From: Clostridia bacterium
GTDB lineage: Bacteria; Bacillota; Clostridia; Christensenellales; CALWSW01
Assembly: GCA_019421925.1 (NCBI GenBank)
Contig: JAHZEH010000091.1
Location: 1 to 7,501 of the forward strand
Direction: 5' to 3'
DNA: 7,501 nucleotides
The notes under the pieces are model-generated. The model searched no databases. It had not been told where the DNA came from and saw only the letters and a program-made list of their open reading frames with translations. Both the position numbers and the translations under genes were made by a program. Positions 1 through 5,082 of this stretch are shown in pieces. How positions within the stretch are numbered: the first letter of the stretch is position 1; the number at the start of each line of letters is the position of its first letter.

Positions 1-358
1 TCAGAGGGATGTTCCAATCGGGAACGGGGTCTATGTAGGGCGCGATATCCTCCGGCCGGCCCCATCGGGCCGATCCGTACTCAACGCCACGGCGATATTT
101 CTTCGCGTTTTTCGCTTTCAGGTACACCGCCAGCCGGACAAGCGCCGCCCCGGCAACGCCCAGCAGCAGGTCCAGAGGGTGCAGGCTGAGCCAGAGGGAG
201 GCAAAGGCCTCGGTGAAGCCCTGAGCGATACGAAGCAGCTTTTCCGAAGCGTCCGCCCCCGGTGCCAGCCGCACCGCCTGACAGAGCTTGTCAAAGAGCC
301 AAACGAACAGCAGATACGGAAGGTTCGCCAGCAGGGTCTTTTTCAGCTTTCCCGTCAT
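1..358 (-). CDS. VirD4-type conjugal coupling protein (T4CP), N-terminal part, cut by window edge
   Basis: This is the first 119 codons of a type IV coupling protein, the membrane ATPase that delivers the relaxase-DNA complex to the conjugation channel. I translated it by hand from the ATG at 358 down to base 1 and found no stop. Two hydrophobic stretches (about residues 9-22 and 53-80) would anchor the N-terminus in the membrane. They are followed by a basic stretch and the motif EYGSARWG (residues 93-100), which is characteristic of the VirD4/TraG-like proteins of Firmicutes conjugative elements (the C. difficile CD1115-type family). The Walker A and B motifs lie beyond the window. The start overlaps the stop of the PcfB-family gene as ATGA (4 nt), indicating translational coupling. 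Family assignment is from motif recall, not a search; the gene order with PcfB and DUF6017 supports it strongly. Confidence 0.88.
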   Translation of the reverse strand, partial: MTGKLKKTLLANLPYLLFVWLFDKLCQAVRLAPGADASEKLLRIAQGFTEAFASLWLSLHPLDLLLGVAGAALVRLAVYLKAKNAKKYRRGVEYGSARWGRPEDIAPYIDPVPDWNIPL

Positions 359-840
359 CGTTCCAGCCCCCGATCCCTGTTTTTGACCTTCTCGCCCCGC
401 TCCAGCTCCTGCCGCTTCGCCTGCTCCTTGGCCTTGGTCAGCCGCCTGCGGATAGAGGGCTTTTTCTCCTTCGCCAGATTCTTTGCGGAGAACTCGCGGA
501 AGGCCGCCGTCACCGCGTCGGCGTCCCTGCCCTTAAAGAACACCAGGTACCGGGGGATCTCCCCGGTGGTATCTTTTTTCAGGGCAAAGTCAATGCCGTA
601 CTTCTTCGCCGTGGCGGAAAACGCCTTGATATTCTGGTCTGTGATCTCAATGTTGGAAACGCCGGTGTTGTGCTTCATAAGCTGACGGAGTGTCTGCTTG
701 CCGTGATGGAGTTGCGGATCATTCTTGTGTTTTTCCATATCCGCCAGCACCTTCTTCATGGCCTGCTGCAAGAGCTGGGCGGTCATTTTACCGGTCTCCA
801 CACAAAGCGCAAGTGTTTTCTGCGTGATTTCTTCCTGCAA
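355..840 (-). CDS. PcfB-family conjugation accessory protein (DUF3801)
   Basis: A 161-residue, soluble, lysine-rich protein of the PcfB/DUF3801 family, which sits directly upstream of VirD4-like coupling proteins in Gram-positive conjugative plasmids and ICEs. PcfB of pCF10 works with the relaxosome and coupling protein; the same role is inferred here. Visible features are the N-terminal EEITQKTLALCVETGKMTA (residues 3-21), the conserved core GVSNIEITDQNIKAF (60-74), KKYGIDFALKKD (79-90) and RYLVFFKGRDADAVTAAF (97-114), and a highly charged C-terminal tail. I chose the TTG at 840 as start because GGAGGTG lies 6 nt upstream and homologues begin at about this point. The open frame continues to 954, but that extension is Arg/Cys-rich out-of-frame DUF6017 coding. 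The start lies 53 nt inside the end of the upstream gene, and the stop overlaps the coupling-protein ATG. Confidence 0.88.
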   Translation of the reverse strand: MQEEITQKTLALCVETGKMTAQLLQQAMKKVLADMEKHKNDPQLHHGKQTLRQLMKHNTGVSNIEITDQNIKAFSATAKKYGIDFALKKDTTGEIPRYLVFFKGRDADAVTAAFREFSAKNLAKEKKPSIRRRLTKAKEQAKRQELERGEKVKNRDRGLER

Positions 841-1684
841 GGCGTTCACCTCCGATCTCCGCTGCCGTGACCGGCGCGTTATACAGCGCCGCCAGCAGAT
901 ATTTCTTGATATTGCGGACATAGGTGGTGTTCTCCCGCATCCGTTCAAGCACATACTCGATGTGGGAGCTGCCGATCTTCAAGAACCGGGACTTCACCAC
1001 CTCGGCGGGGTAGTCGTCCCCGGCGATACGGATCATCTCCCGGTTGGAGCAGACGGTGTCCACCATGAGCTCCACCAGCTCGTCCAGACGATCCCTGTCC
1101 AGCTTTTCATCCTGGATGAGGATATCGTAGTCAATGTTCTCCAAAATGATCTCCCGGTAGCTCTCGCGCTCTCGCATCCTGTCCCGTCCGATCCTGCTTT
1201 TTTCTCTGGGGGTAGGGGGACTTGATGGGATAGGACTTGATCCTTGCGTAATTGATAATTCTTTATTTTGTTCTTTAGTATTTAATTGGGCGGGGTTCTC
1301 CTGAATAGGGGCATCCAACATTGGCTTCACCTGTATTGGATTTTCCCGTATAGGTTTTTCCCGGATAGGCGCGGGCGTCTGTGCCGGTTCCTTCGGCTGC
1401 TCCAGGATGGTGTACTCGATGGAGCCAAGCTGCCCGTTCTCGTTGCGGACGCGCGCCCGGACGAGATAGCCGTGCGCCTCCAGCTCCCGGATCCCGCCGC
1501 TGATGCTGTCGATGCCGTCCTTGCAGATGCGGGCAAGCCCCTTCATGGTGTAGTCCCAATCCTCCGGCAGCGACAGCATGAGGGACAGCAGCCCCTTCGC
1601 TTTCAGGGACAGCGACCTGTCCCGCAGGTGGTAGTTGGACATGACCGTGTAATCTCTGGTCTTTTCGATGCGGAAAACTGCCAT
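788..1684 (-). CDS. Winged-helix / replication-initiator-like protein with DUF6017 C-terminal region
   Basis: A 298-residue protein of the type found at the head of the DUF6017-PcfB-VirD4 module in Clostridia ICEs. Residues about 1-95 (starting MAVFRIEKTRDYTVMSN) look like a RepA-N/DnaD-type winged helix-turn-helix; the helix pattern KAKGLLSLMLSLPEDWDYT and the wing-like GYLVRARVRN are visible. Residues 104-135 are a Pro/Ile/Glu linker built of repeated PIREK/PIREN-like units. Residues about 170-272 match the DUF6017 pattern (YREIILENIDYDIL, then YVRNIKKYLLAALYNA). Function is unproven; DNA binding in ICE replication or operon control is inferred. The ATG at 1684 has AAAGGAGG 8 nt upstream; a longer in-frame start at 1768 lacks a ribosome site and family support. 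The last 25 or so residues after NAPVT look atypical and share DNA with the start of the PcfB gene. Confidence 0.85.
   Translation of the reverse strand: MAVFRIEKTRDYTVMSNYHLRDRSLSLKAKGLLSLMLSLPEDWDYTMKGLARICKDGIDSISGGIRELEAHGYLVRARVRNENGQLGSIEYTILEQPKEPAQTPAPIREKPIRENPIQVKPMLDAPIQENPAQLNTKEQNKELSITQGSSPIPSSPPTPREKSRIGRDRMRERESYREIILENIDYDILIQDEKLDRDRLDELVELMVDTVCSNREMIRIAGDDYPAEVVKSRFLKIGSSHIEYVLERMRENTTYVRNIKKYLLAALYNAPVTAAEIGGERLAGRNHAENTCALCGDR
1327..1378 (-). repeat. Short repeat encoding PIRE-type units in the DUF6017 protein linker
   Basis: The bases encode successive units PIREK, PIREN and PIQVK, with a looser copy PIQEN just beyond. On the plus strand this appears as imperfect copies of a roughly 15-nt unit containing ggat/gtat-a-ggttttt/cc. 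It lies in the low-complexity linker between the winged helix and the DUF6017 region. Copy number may differ between related elements. Confidence 0.5.
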
Positions 1685-1872
1685 ATCCGGCGCCTCCTTT
1701 CTCTGGTTTTGAAAAGTGTTGATTTTGGCGCAAAAAAGCCCCTGTCCTGCCTCTCGGACGCTTCCCATGGGAAAACACCCACGCCGCCTTTCAAGCGGCG
1801 CTCTGAGAGGAAAAACAGAGGTTTTCGCACCCTAATTGATACATTTTTCGGGTGGGTATAGGTACGGATATG

Positions 1873-1904
1873 AAAAAACGCCATAGGGCGGCTGCCTATG
1901 GCGT
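1873..1904 (-). terminator. Rho-independent terminator, leftward
   Basis: Read on the minus strand, a perfect 10-bp stem (ACGCCATAGG pairing with CCTATGGCGT) with a 7-nt loop is followed by a run of six T residues. It would stop transcripts entering the ICE from the lipoprotein/rho side. Confidence 0.75.
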
Positions 1905-1907
1905 GGG

Positions 1908-1955
1908 GACAGGAAAAGGGCGCTGATTTTCACATCAGCGCCCTTCGTGCCTGTC
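1908..1955 (-). terminator. Second strong hairpin, terminator-like, immediately upstream of the first
   Basis: A perfect 12-bp stem (AAGGGCGCTGAT pairing with ATCAGCGCCCTT, arms 1916-1927 and 1934-1945) has a 6-nt loop. It is nested in a further 6-bp outer pairing, GACAGG (1908-1913) with CCTGTC (1950-1955). On the minus strand the inner stem is followed by TTTTCC, so it can act as a leftward terminator in tandem with the next hairpin. The long perfect dyad in an ICE end could instead be an origin-of-transfer or recombinase site; the sequence alone cannot decide. Confidence 0.55.
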
Positions 1956-2039
1956 AGTATGAGATTTTTTGACTTCGTGCCGTGTTCCCTGCCTTTGAAA
2001 ACATTGATTTTACTGACTTTTTCATGTTTTCTTATTAGG

Positions 2040-2057
2040 AGGCGGGGAACTCCGCCT
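2040..2057 (-). terminator. Possible terminator hairpin of the lipoprotein gene
   Basis: AGGCGG pairs with CCGCCT, plus one G-T pair, around a 4-nt loop, 21 nt beyond the lipoprotein stop. On the minus strand it is followed only by the weak tail CCTAATAAG. The better T run (TTTTT at 2060-2064) is on the plus strand, so it may act mainly in that direction or in both. Confidence 0.4.
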
Positions 2058-2078
2058 GCTTTTTCAACCGCGTTCAGC

Positions 2079-2474
2079 TTACTTCTTCTTGAGGGTAACT
2101 TTCTGGCCGTCCTCCTCCATGACGATCTTGCCGTCCTTGAGGGTGATATCCATAGAGGAACCGTCGGCGGTAAGGGTATAGGAGGAACCGCTGCCCGTCC
2201 AGGTGCCGCTCATCTCGGCGCCTGCCGCGCTCATGGTCAGGGTGCCGTCCTCTTTGAAGGTCATCTCAATCTTGGTCATCTCGGCGAGCTCACCCATACC
2301 GGCCGCCTCGGCCTGCTTGACATAATCGTCATAGGAGATGTTGATGCCGTCGGCTTCAATGGTGTCGATGGTCCAGCTGCCGACGATGGTGTCTCCGCTG
2401 CTGCTGCCGCCGCAGGCGGCGAGCGTCATTGCGATCATTACGAGGGCGAGAATGAGTGCGAGTTTCTTCTTCAT
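2079..2474 (-). CDS. Small secreted lipoprotein, function unknown
   Basis: A 131-residue protein with a classical lipoprotein signal peptide: lysines at 2-4, a hydrophobic core (about 5-18) and the lipobox LAAC with the lipidated cysteine at residue 21. A Gly/Ser-rich spacer follows. The mature part opens with IVGSWTIDTIEADG, contains MTFKEDGTLTM (71-81) and ends in beta-strand-like alternation. This resembles the small lipocalin-like/META-like lipoproteins common in Clostridia (a GxW near the N-terminus and repeated strands with DG turns), but I cannot name a family with certainty. The protein should be anchored outside the cytoplasmic membrane. The ATG at 2474 has AGAGGT 6 nt upstream; the in-frame extension to 2561 overlaps the promoter and would bury the signal peptide. 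It is transcribed from its own promoter downstream of the rho terminator, so it is probably a single-gene unit. Confidence 0.85.
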   Translation of the reverse strand: MKKKLALILALVMIAMTLAACGGSSSGDTIVGSWTIDTIEADGINISYDDYVKQAEAAGMGELAEMTKIEMTFKEDGTLTMSAAGAEMSGTWTGSGSSYTLTADGSSMDITLKDGKIVMEEDGQKVTLKKK

Positions 2475-2492
2475 TGTTCTACCTCTTTTTTC

Positions 2493-2508
2493 TGCACAAT
2501 CCTGTGCA
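2493..2508. promoter_or_regulatory. Inverted repeat in the lipoprotein 5' leader (candidate operator)
   Basis: TGCACA-ATCC-TGTGCA, a perfect 6-bp inverted repeat with a 4-nt centre. It lies between the predicted transcription start and the ribosome site. It is a plausible repressor site or a small RNA hairpin, with no other support. Confidence 0.3.
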
Positions 2509-2532
2509 TTTATTTTGAAAATAACCAAAAAT

Positions 2533-2561
2533 ATTCTATCATACAGGGAGGGGAGCCGCAA
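2533..2561 (-). promoter_or_regulatory. Sigma-A-type promoter of the lipoprotein gene
   Basis: On the minus strand TTGCGG (2561-2556) and TAGAAT (2538-2533) are separated by exactly 17 nt. The site lies about 60 nt upstream of the lipoprotein ATG and just beyond the rho terminator. Confidence 0.6.
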
Positions 2562-2585
2562 GAGAAGCGATTTTAAACTATTTGT

Positions 2586-2621
2586 AAAAGATGCCGCCCC
2601 CTTGGTGGGGCGGCATCTTTT
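2586..2621 (-). terminator. Rho-independent terminator of rho
   Basis: A perfect 15-bp stem (arms 2586-2600 and 2607-2621, core GATGCCGCCCC) with a 6-nt loop begins 5 nt after the rho stop codon. On the minus strand the stem ends in TTTT. The A/T flanks allow it to work in both directions. Confidence 0.9.
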
Positions 2622-2626
2622 TCAGG

Positions 2627-4612
2627 CTAGTTTTTGTGAATGAGCTGGAAGCCGTCCTGCTCGATGAGCTTCATCCATCCCCCCAAGTTGGTCAGAAATT
2701 CCTCATTGGAGGCCGTGTAGGAGAGCATGTCGATCATCTGCTCGGTGGCGGTCTGGGCATCGGACTTGCTCAGCAGGCGGCGGATGGAGTTGATGCCCTC
2801 CAGCTCCCGGGCGTTGAGCAGCAGATCCTCCCGGCGGGTTCCCGATTTGGCGATATCGATGGCGGGGAAGATGCGCTTTTCGGAGAGCTTGCGGTCCAGG
2901 TGCAGCTCCATGTTGCCCGTGCCCTTGAACTCCTCAAAGATGATGTCATCCATGCGGCTGCCTGTCTCCACCAGGGCGGTGGCGATGACGGTCAGGCTGC
3001 CCCCATCCTCGATATTGCGGGCCGCTCCGAAGAAGCGTTTGGGCCGGTGGAGCGCCGCGGGGTCCAGGCCGCCTGAGAGAGAGCGCCCGGAGGCGGGCAC
3101 CGTCAGGTTATAGGCCCGGGCCAGGCGGGTGATGGAGTCGAGGAGCACGACCACATCCTTCCCGCATTCCACCAGGCGCTGGGCTCGCTCGAGTACCATT
3201 TCGGCCACACGGGTGTGGTGCTCGGGCAGCTCGTCAAAGGTGGAGTAGATGACGTCGCCCTGGATGGAGCGCTGCATATCCGTTACCTCCTCCGGACGCT
3301 CGTCAATGAGCAGCACGATGAGGGTGCAGTCCGGATGGTTGGCGGTGATGCTGTTGGCGATTTTTTTGAGCAGCGTGGTCTTGCCCGCCTTGGGGGGCGC
3401 GACGATGAGGCCGCGCTGGCCCTTGCCGATGGGGGCGATGAGGTCAATGAGGCGGATGGCCAGGTCTTTGGGCTGGCTGGCCCGTTCCAGCGTCAGCCGG
3501 TGGTCGGGGAAGATGGGGATGAGGGAGTCGAAGGGCTTGCGCCGCTGCGCGTCGTCCACATTGCCGCCGTTGATGGCGGTGATGTAGAGCAGGGCCAGGA
3601 ATTTTTCCCCCTCCCGGTTGGGCCTTGTCTTGCCCGTGACCAGGTCGCCTGTCTTGAGGTTGAAGCGCCGGATCTGAGCGATGGAGACATAGACGTCCTT
3701 GGGGCCGGGCAGATAATTTTTCGAGCGCAGGAAGCCGTATCCGTCGGGATGGACCTCCAGCACGCCCTCGGCGTCGCCACACTCCCCGGTGTTGAGCATT
3801 TCGGGTACGGCCGGGTTACTGGTGCCGTACTCCTTGTTGTAATAGCCCTCCTCGCGGGCGATGGAGGGCTCGCCTGCCGGGGCGCTCTGGCCATAGTTTT
3901 CCCTGGGGGCCTGGTAATTCTCCCTGGACTGATAGCCCTCCCTGGGCTGATAGGCCGCGTCCCGGACCGGGTAGTTATCCCGCGGGGCATAGCCCTCCCT
4001 GGGCTGATAGTTGTTTGGGCGGGGCTGATAACCGTTCTGCCGGGGCTGATAGCCGCCCTGGCGGCCATAATTGTTGTTATAGGAGGGATTGGCGTATGCC
4101 GTGTCGCCCGGCCGGTAGCCCCGCGTATGGGGGCGGTAGTATCCGTTTTGAGCGGGCATAGGGGGGCGGCCATCCTCCGTCTGATAGGGCGGACGGGTGG
4201 TCCCGGCGGGGTAGGAGGGCCGGGGTGCTCGGGGGGTAGGGGGTGCCCGGGGGGCGGGCCGCACCCCGGCGGGCCGGGACTCGGAGGCCGGCGGGGTGGA
4301 ATCTATCTCAGTTTCGGTGGCGCTTTCGGCGGGGACTGCGCTGGAAGCGGAGTCTGAGGAGAGAGGCTCCTGGGGCTCCGGGGCATTGGCCTCCTGGGGC
4401 TGAACAGGGGTCTCTGGTGCGGGCGTGGGCGTGACGGCGGGCGTCTGCGGGGCGCTCTGGGGCTCCGGCTGGACGGCGGGCGCCTGATCCCGTTCCAGGA
4501 TGAGCTCCATCAGCTCACCCTTGCGGTACTTTGTGATGGATTTGATGCCGGCCATTTTTGCGATTTCCCGCAAATCTGCCAGACTCTTCCCCTCTAATAA
4601 TTCTCGATTCAA
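2627..4612 (-). CDS. rho: Transcription termination factor Rho, with long disordered N-terminal insertion
   Basis: Hexameric RNA-DNA helicase that ends transcription at C-rich, untranslated RNA. From the TTG at 4612 the protein is 661 residues. Order: Rho N-terminal helical domain (about 8-40, SLADLREIAKMAGIK); disordered insertion (about 41-275); cold-shock-type primary RNA-binding domain (about 278-350, with DGYGFLR); then the RecA-type motor. The motor shows Walker A APPKAGKTT (405-413), Walker B VVVLLDS (487-493), Q-loop PASGRSLSGG (506-515), R-loop region EFKGTGNMEL (561-570) and the arginine-finger context SGTRRED (590-596). All key residues are present. E. coli Rho has 419 residues; the extra length is the insertion. 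The TTG is chosen because GGAGG lies 6 nt upstream; the in-frame ATG at 4672 lacks a ribosome site and overlaps a possible promoter. A perfect terminator follows the stop. Confidence 0.95.
   Translation of the reverse strand: MNRELLEGKSLADLREIAKMAGIKSITKYRKGELMELILERDQAPAVQPEPQSAPQTPAVTPTPAPETPVQPQEANAPEPQEPLSSDSASSAVPAESATETEIDSTPPASESRPAGVRPAPRAPPTPRAPRPSYPAGTTRPPYQTEDGRPPMPAQNGYYRPHTRGYRPGDTAYANPSYNNNYGRQGGYQPRQNGYQPRPNNYQPREGYAPRDNYPVRDAAYQPREGYQSRENYQAPRENYGQSAPAGEPSIAREEGYYNKEYGTSNPAVPEMLNTGECGDAEGVLEVHPDGYGFLRSKNYLPGPKDVYVSIAQIRRFNLKTGDLVTGKTRPNREGEKFLALLYITAINGGNVDDAQRRKPFDSLIPIFPDHRLTLERASQPKDLAIRLIDLIAPIGKGQRGLIVAPPKAGKTTLLKKIANSITANHPDCTLIVLLIDERPEEVTDMQRSIQGDVIYSTFDELPEHHTRVAEMVLERAQRLVECGKDVVVLLDSITRLARAYNLTVPASGRSLSGGLDPAALHRPKRFFGAARNIEDGGSLTVIATALVETGSRMDDIIFEEFKGTGNMELHLDRKLSEKRIFPAIDIAKSGTRREDLLLNARELEGINSIRRLLSKSDAQTATEQMIDMLSYTASNEEFLTNLGGWMKLIEQDGFQLIHKN
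3788..4492 (-). other. Region of rho encoding the disordered, partly prion-like insertion
   Basis: Encodes Rho residues about 41-275. The first part is Pro/Gln/Glu/Ala-rich and acidic, a short middle part is Pro/Arg-rich, and the last part is rich in Tyr, Gln, Asn, Gly, Pro and Arg. The composition is that of an intrinsically disordered region. A candidate prion domain at the equivalent place is known from Clostridium botulinum Rho, though that one is more Asn-rich. Confidence 0.8.
3896..4054 (-). repeat. Tandem imperfect repeats encoding about eight Y-x-P-R-type units in Rho
   Basis: Residues 187-239 of Rho read as consecutive units GYQPRQN, GYQPRPN, NYQPREG, YAPRDN, YPVRDAA, YQPREG, YQSREN and YQAPREN. 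On the plus strand the DNA shows recurrent CCTCCCTGGGCTGATAG-like blocks at roughly 18-21-nt spacing, so the array could expand or contract by slippage. Confidence 0.8.
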
Positions 4613-4621
4613 TTGCTGCCT

Positions 4622-4648
4622 CCATATCTGGCGGTGCACGCCGGATGG
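4622..4648 (-). promoter_or_regulatory. Hairpin overlapping the rho ribosome-binding site
   Basis: On the minus strand CCAT (4648-4645) can pair with ATGG (4625-4622), and inside it GGCG pairs with CGCC. The 3' arm includes the first two G residues of the GGAGG site (4623-4619). It is weak (two 4-bp helices) but well placed to modulate initiation at the TTG. Confidence 0.3.
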
Positions 4649-4660
4649 TTTTGTATCAAA

Positions 4661-4689
4661 TATAAATTGCATAATGCAATTGTAGGCAA
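4661..4689 (-). promoter_or_regulatory. Possible proximal rho promoter with palindromic operator
   Basis: On the minus strand TTGCCT (4689-4684) and TTTATA (4666-4661) are 17 nt apart. The perfect palindrome AATTGCAT-A-ATGCAATT (4665-4681) sits in the spacer and reaches the -10 box. A transcript from here would begin near 4654 and exclude the upstream ATG at 4672, which agrees with the TTG start. The -35 and -10 boxes are only moderate. Confidence 0.35.
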
Positions 4690-4919
4690 AGCCATGCCCC
4701 AGGGAGATCGGGCAAATGTGTCCGCATTCCCGGGAGGTGTTCTGAAAAAGCGCAAAACTAAATGGACGTTGAAGCGTCTACGCCAAAATTACGACCTGGC
4801 CGGTTTTTTCCAAGTTCTGCCGGCGGGACCCATTCTCTCGTTTTACTCTTCTTGTTTTACAGGATTCAACAATACGGTAAAAAACGGATCAAGAAAGGAA
4901 TGCGCAGTGTTTTCGGAAC

Positions 4920-4953
4920 TGATAGGGACTCTGATAATAGACTATCCCTATCA
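4920..4953. promoter_or_regulatory. 9-bp inverted repeat over the start region of the distal rho promoter
   Basis: TGATAGGGA (4920-4928) and TCCCTATCA (4945-4953) are perfect inverted copies 16 nt apart. One arm overlaps the -10 box of the leftward promoter and the pair brackets its predicted start site, as expected for an operator. Confidence 0.4.
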
Positions 4954-4978
4954 TATACCCGATTGTCTGTCAAGTCAA
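4950..4978 (-). promoter_or_regulatory. Sigma-A-type promoter, leftward, probably for rho
   Basis: On the minus strand TTGACT (4978-4973) and TATGAT (4955-4950) are exactly 17 nt apart, close to consensus. The first minus-strand gene downstream is rho, about 330 nt away. Confidence 0.6.
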
Positions 4979-5008
4979 TTCCTCCTGTAAGTATTGGTCA
5001 ACTTTGTG

Positions 5009-5035
5009 CTATTTGCACCATGCATCGCATAGATT
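5009..5035 (+). promoter_or_regulatory. Sigma-E-like promoter of yabPQ
   Basis: CTATT (5009-5013, consensus about ATATT) and CATAGATT (5028-5035, consensus CATACAnT) are 14 nt apart, correct for the mother-cell factor sigma-E. The start would fall about 40 nt before the yabP ATG. In B. subtilis yabP and yabQ are expressed from a sigma-E promoter. Confidence 0.45.
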
Positions 5036-5082
5036 GGAGTATATTCCAGCACTCTATCCGATTAAGTTTGGGGGACGAGAAG

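Larger units (their letters stand above)
1685..2078. other. Non-coding terminal region of the ICE; probable junction with the chromosome
   Basis: This 394-nt stretch has no gene I can support. It contains the palindrome TTCCCATGGGAA (1762-1773), the inverted repeat CGCCGC-N7-GCGGCG (1782-1800), CACCC...GGGTG arms (1828-1832 and 1850-1854), and two strong hairpins at 1873-1955. Beyond these lie AT-rich DNA and a short GC hairpin next to the lipoprotein gene. The left side belongs to the conjugation module; the right side belongs to the rho neighbourhood. The element boundary therefore probably lies in here, but I cannot fix it because the other ICE end is not in the window. Open frames of 93-191 codons across the region lack ribosome sites and look like shadows. 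No sigma-A promoter for the DUF6017 operon is obvious. Confidence 0.6.
4613..4943 (-). promoter_or_regulatory. Long 5' leader of rho (predicted)
   Basis: If rho is transcribed from the promoter at 4950-4978, the message carries a leader of about 330 nt with no supported gene. It contains small stems (GACG-N6-CGTC and GCCGG-N16-CCGGC), the 8-bp dyad AATTGCAT-A-ATGCAATT, and a weak hairpin touching the ribosome site. Rho is autoregulated through its leader in other bacteria, including Bacillus subtilis, so a leader of this size is plausible. I recognise no known riboswitch in it. Confidence 0.45.

Noticed and set aside
1603..1884. 93-codon minus-strand frame starting in the terminator hairpin and running into the DUF6017 gene
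   Set aside because: It starts inside a terminator stem, has no ribosome site, and more than a quarter of it overlaps the DUF6017 gene out of frame. The Arg-rich end is a shadow translation.
3215..4357. Long open frame (380 codons) on the plus strand antisense to rho
   Set aside because: It is the GC-rich mirror of a clear, motif-complete Rho. It has Gly/Val/Leu-rich low-complexity translation, no ribosome site and no family resemblance.
4920..4953. Similarity of TCCCTATCA/TGATAGGGA to tet operator half-sites
   Set aside because: The half-sites are in the opposite relative order and 16 nt apart, so they do not make a tet operator. No TetR or tetracycline gene is present. Kept only as a generic dyad.
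4613..4990. 125-codon plus-strand frame in the rho-yabP gap
   Set aside because: It lies antisense to the rho leader and its start, lacks a ribosome site, and its translation resembles no known protein. The region is better explained as regulatory DNA.
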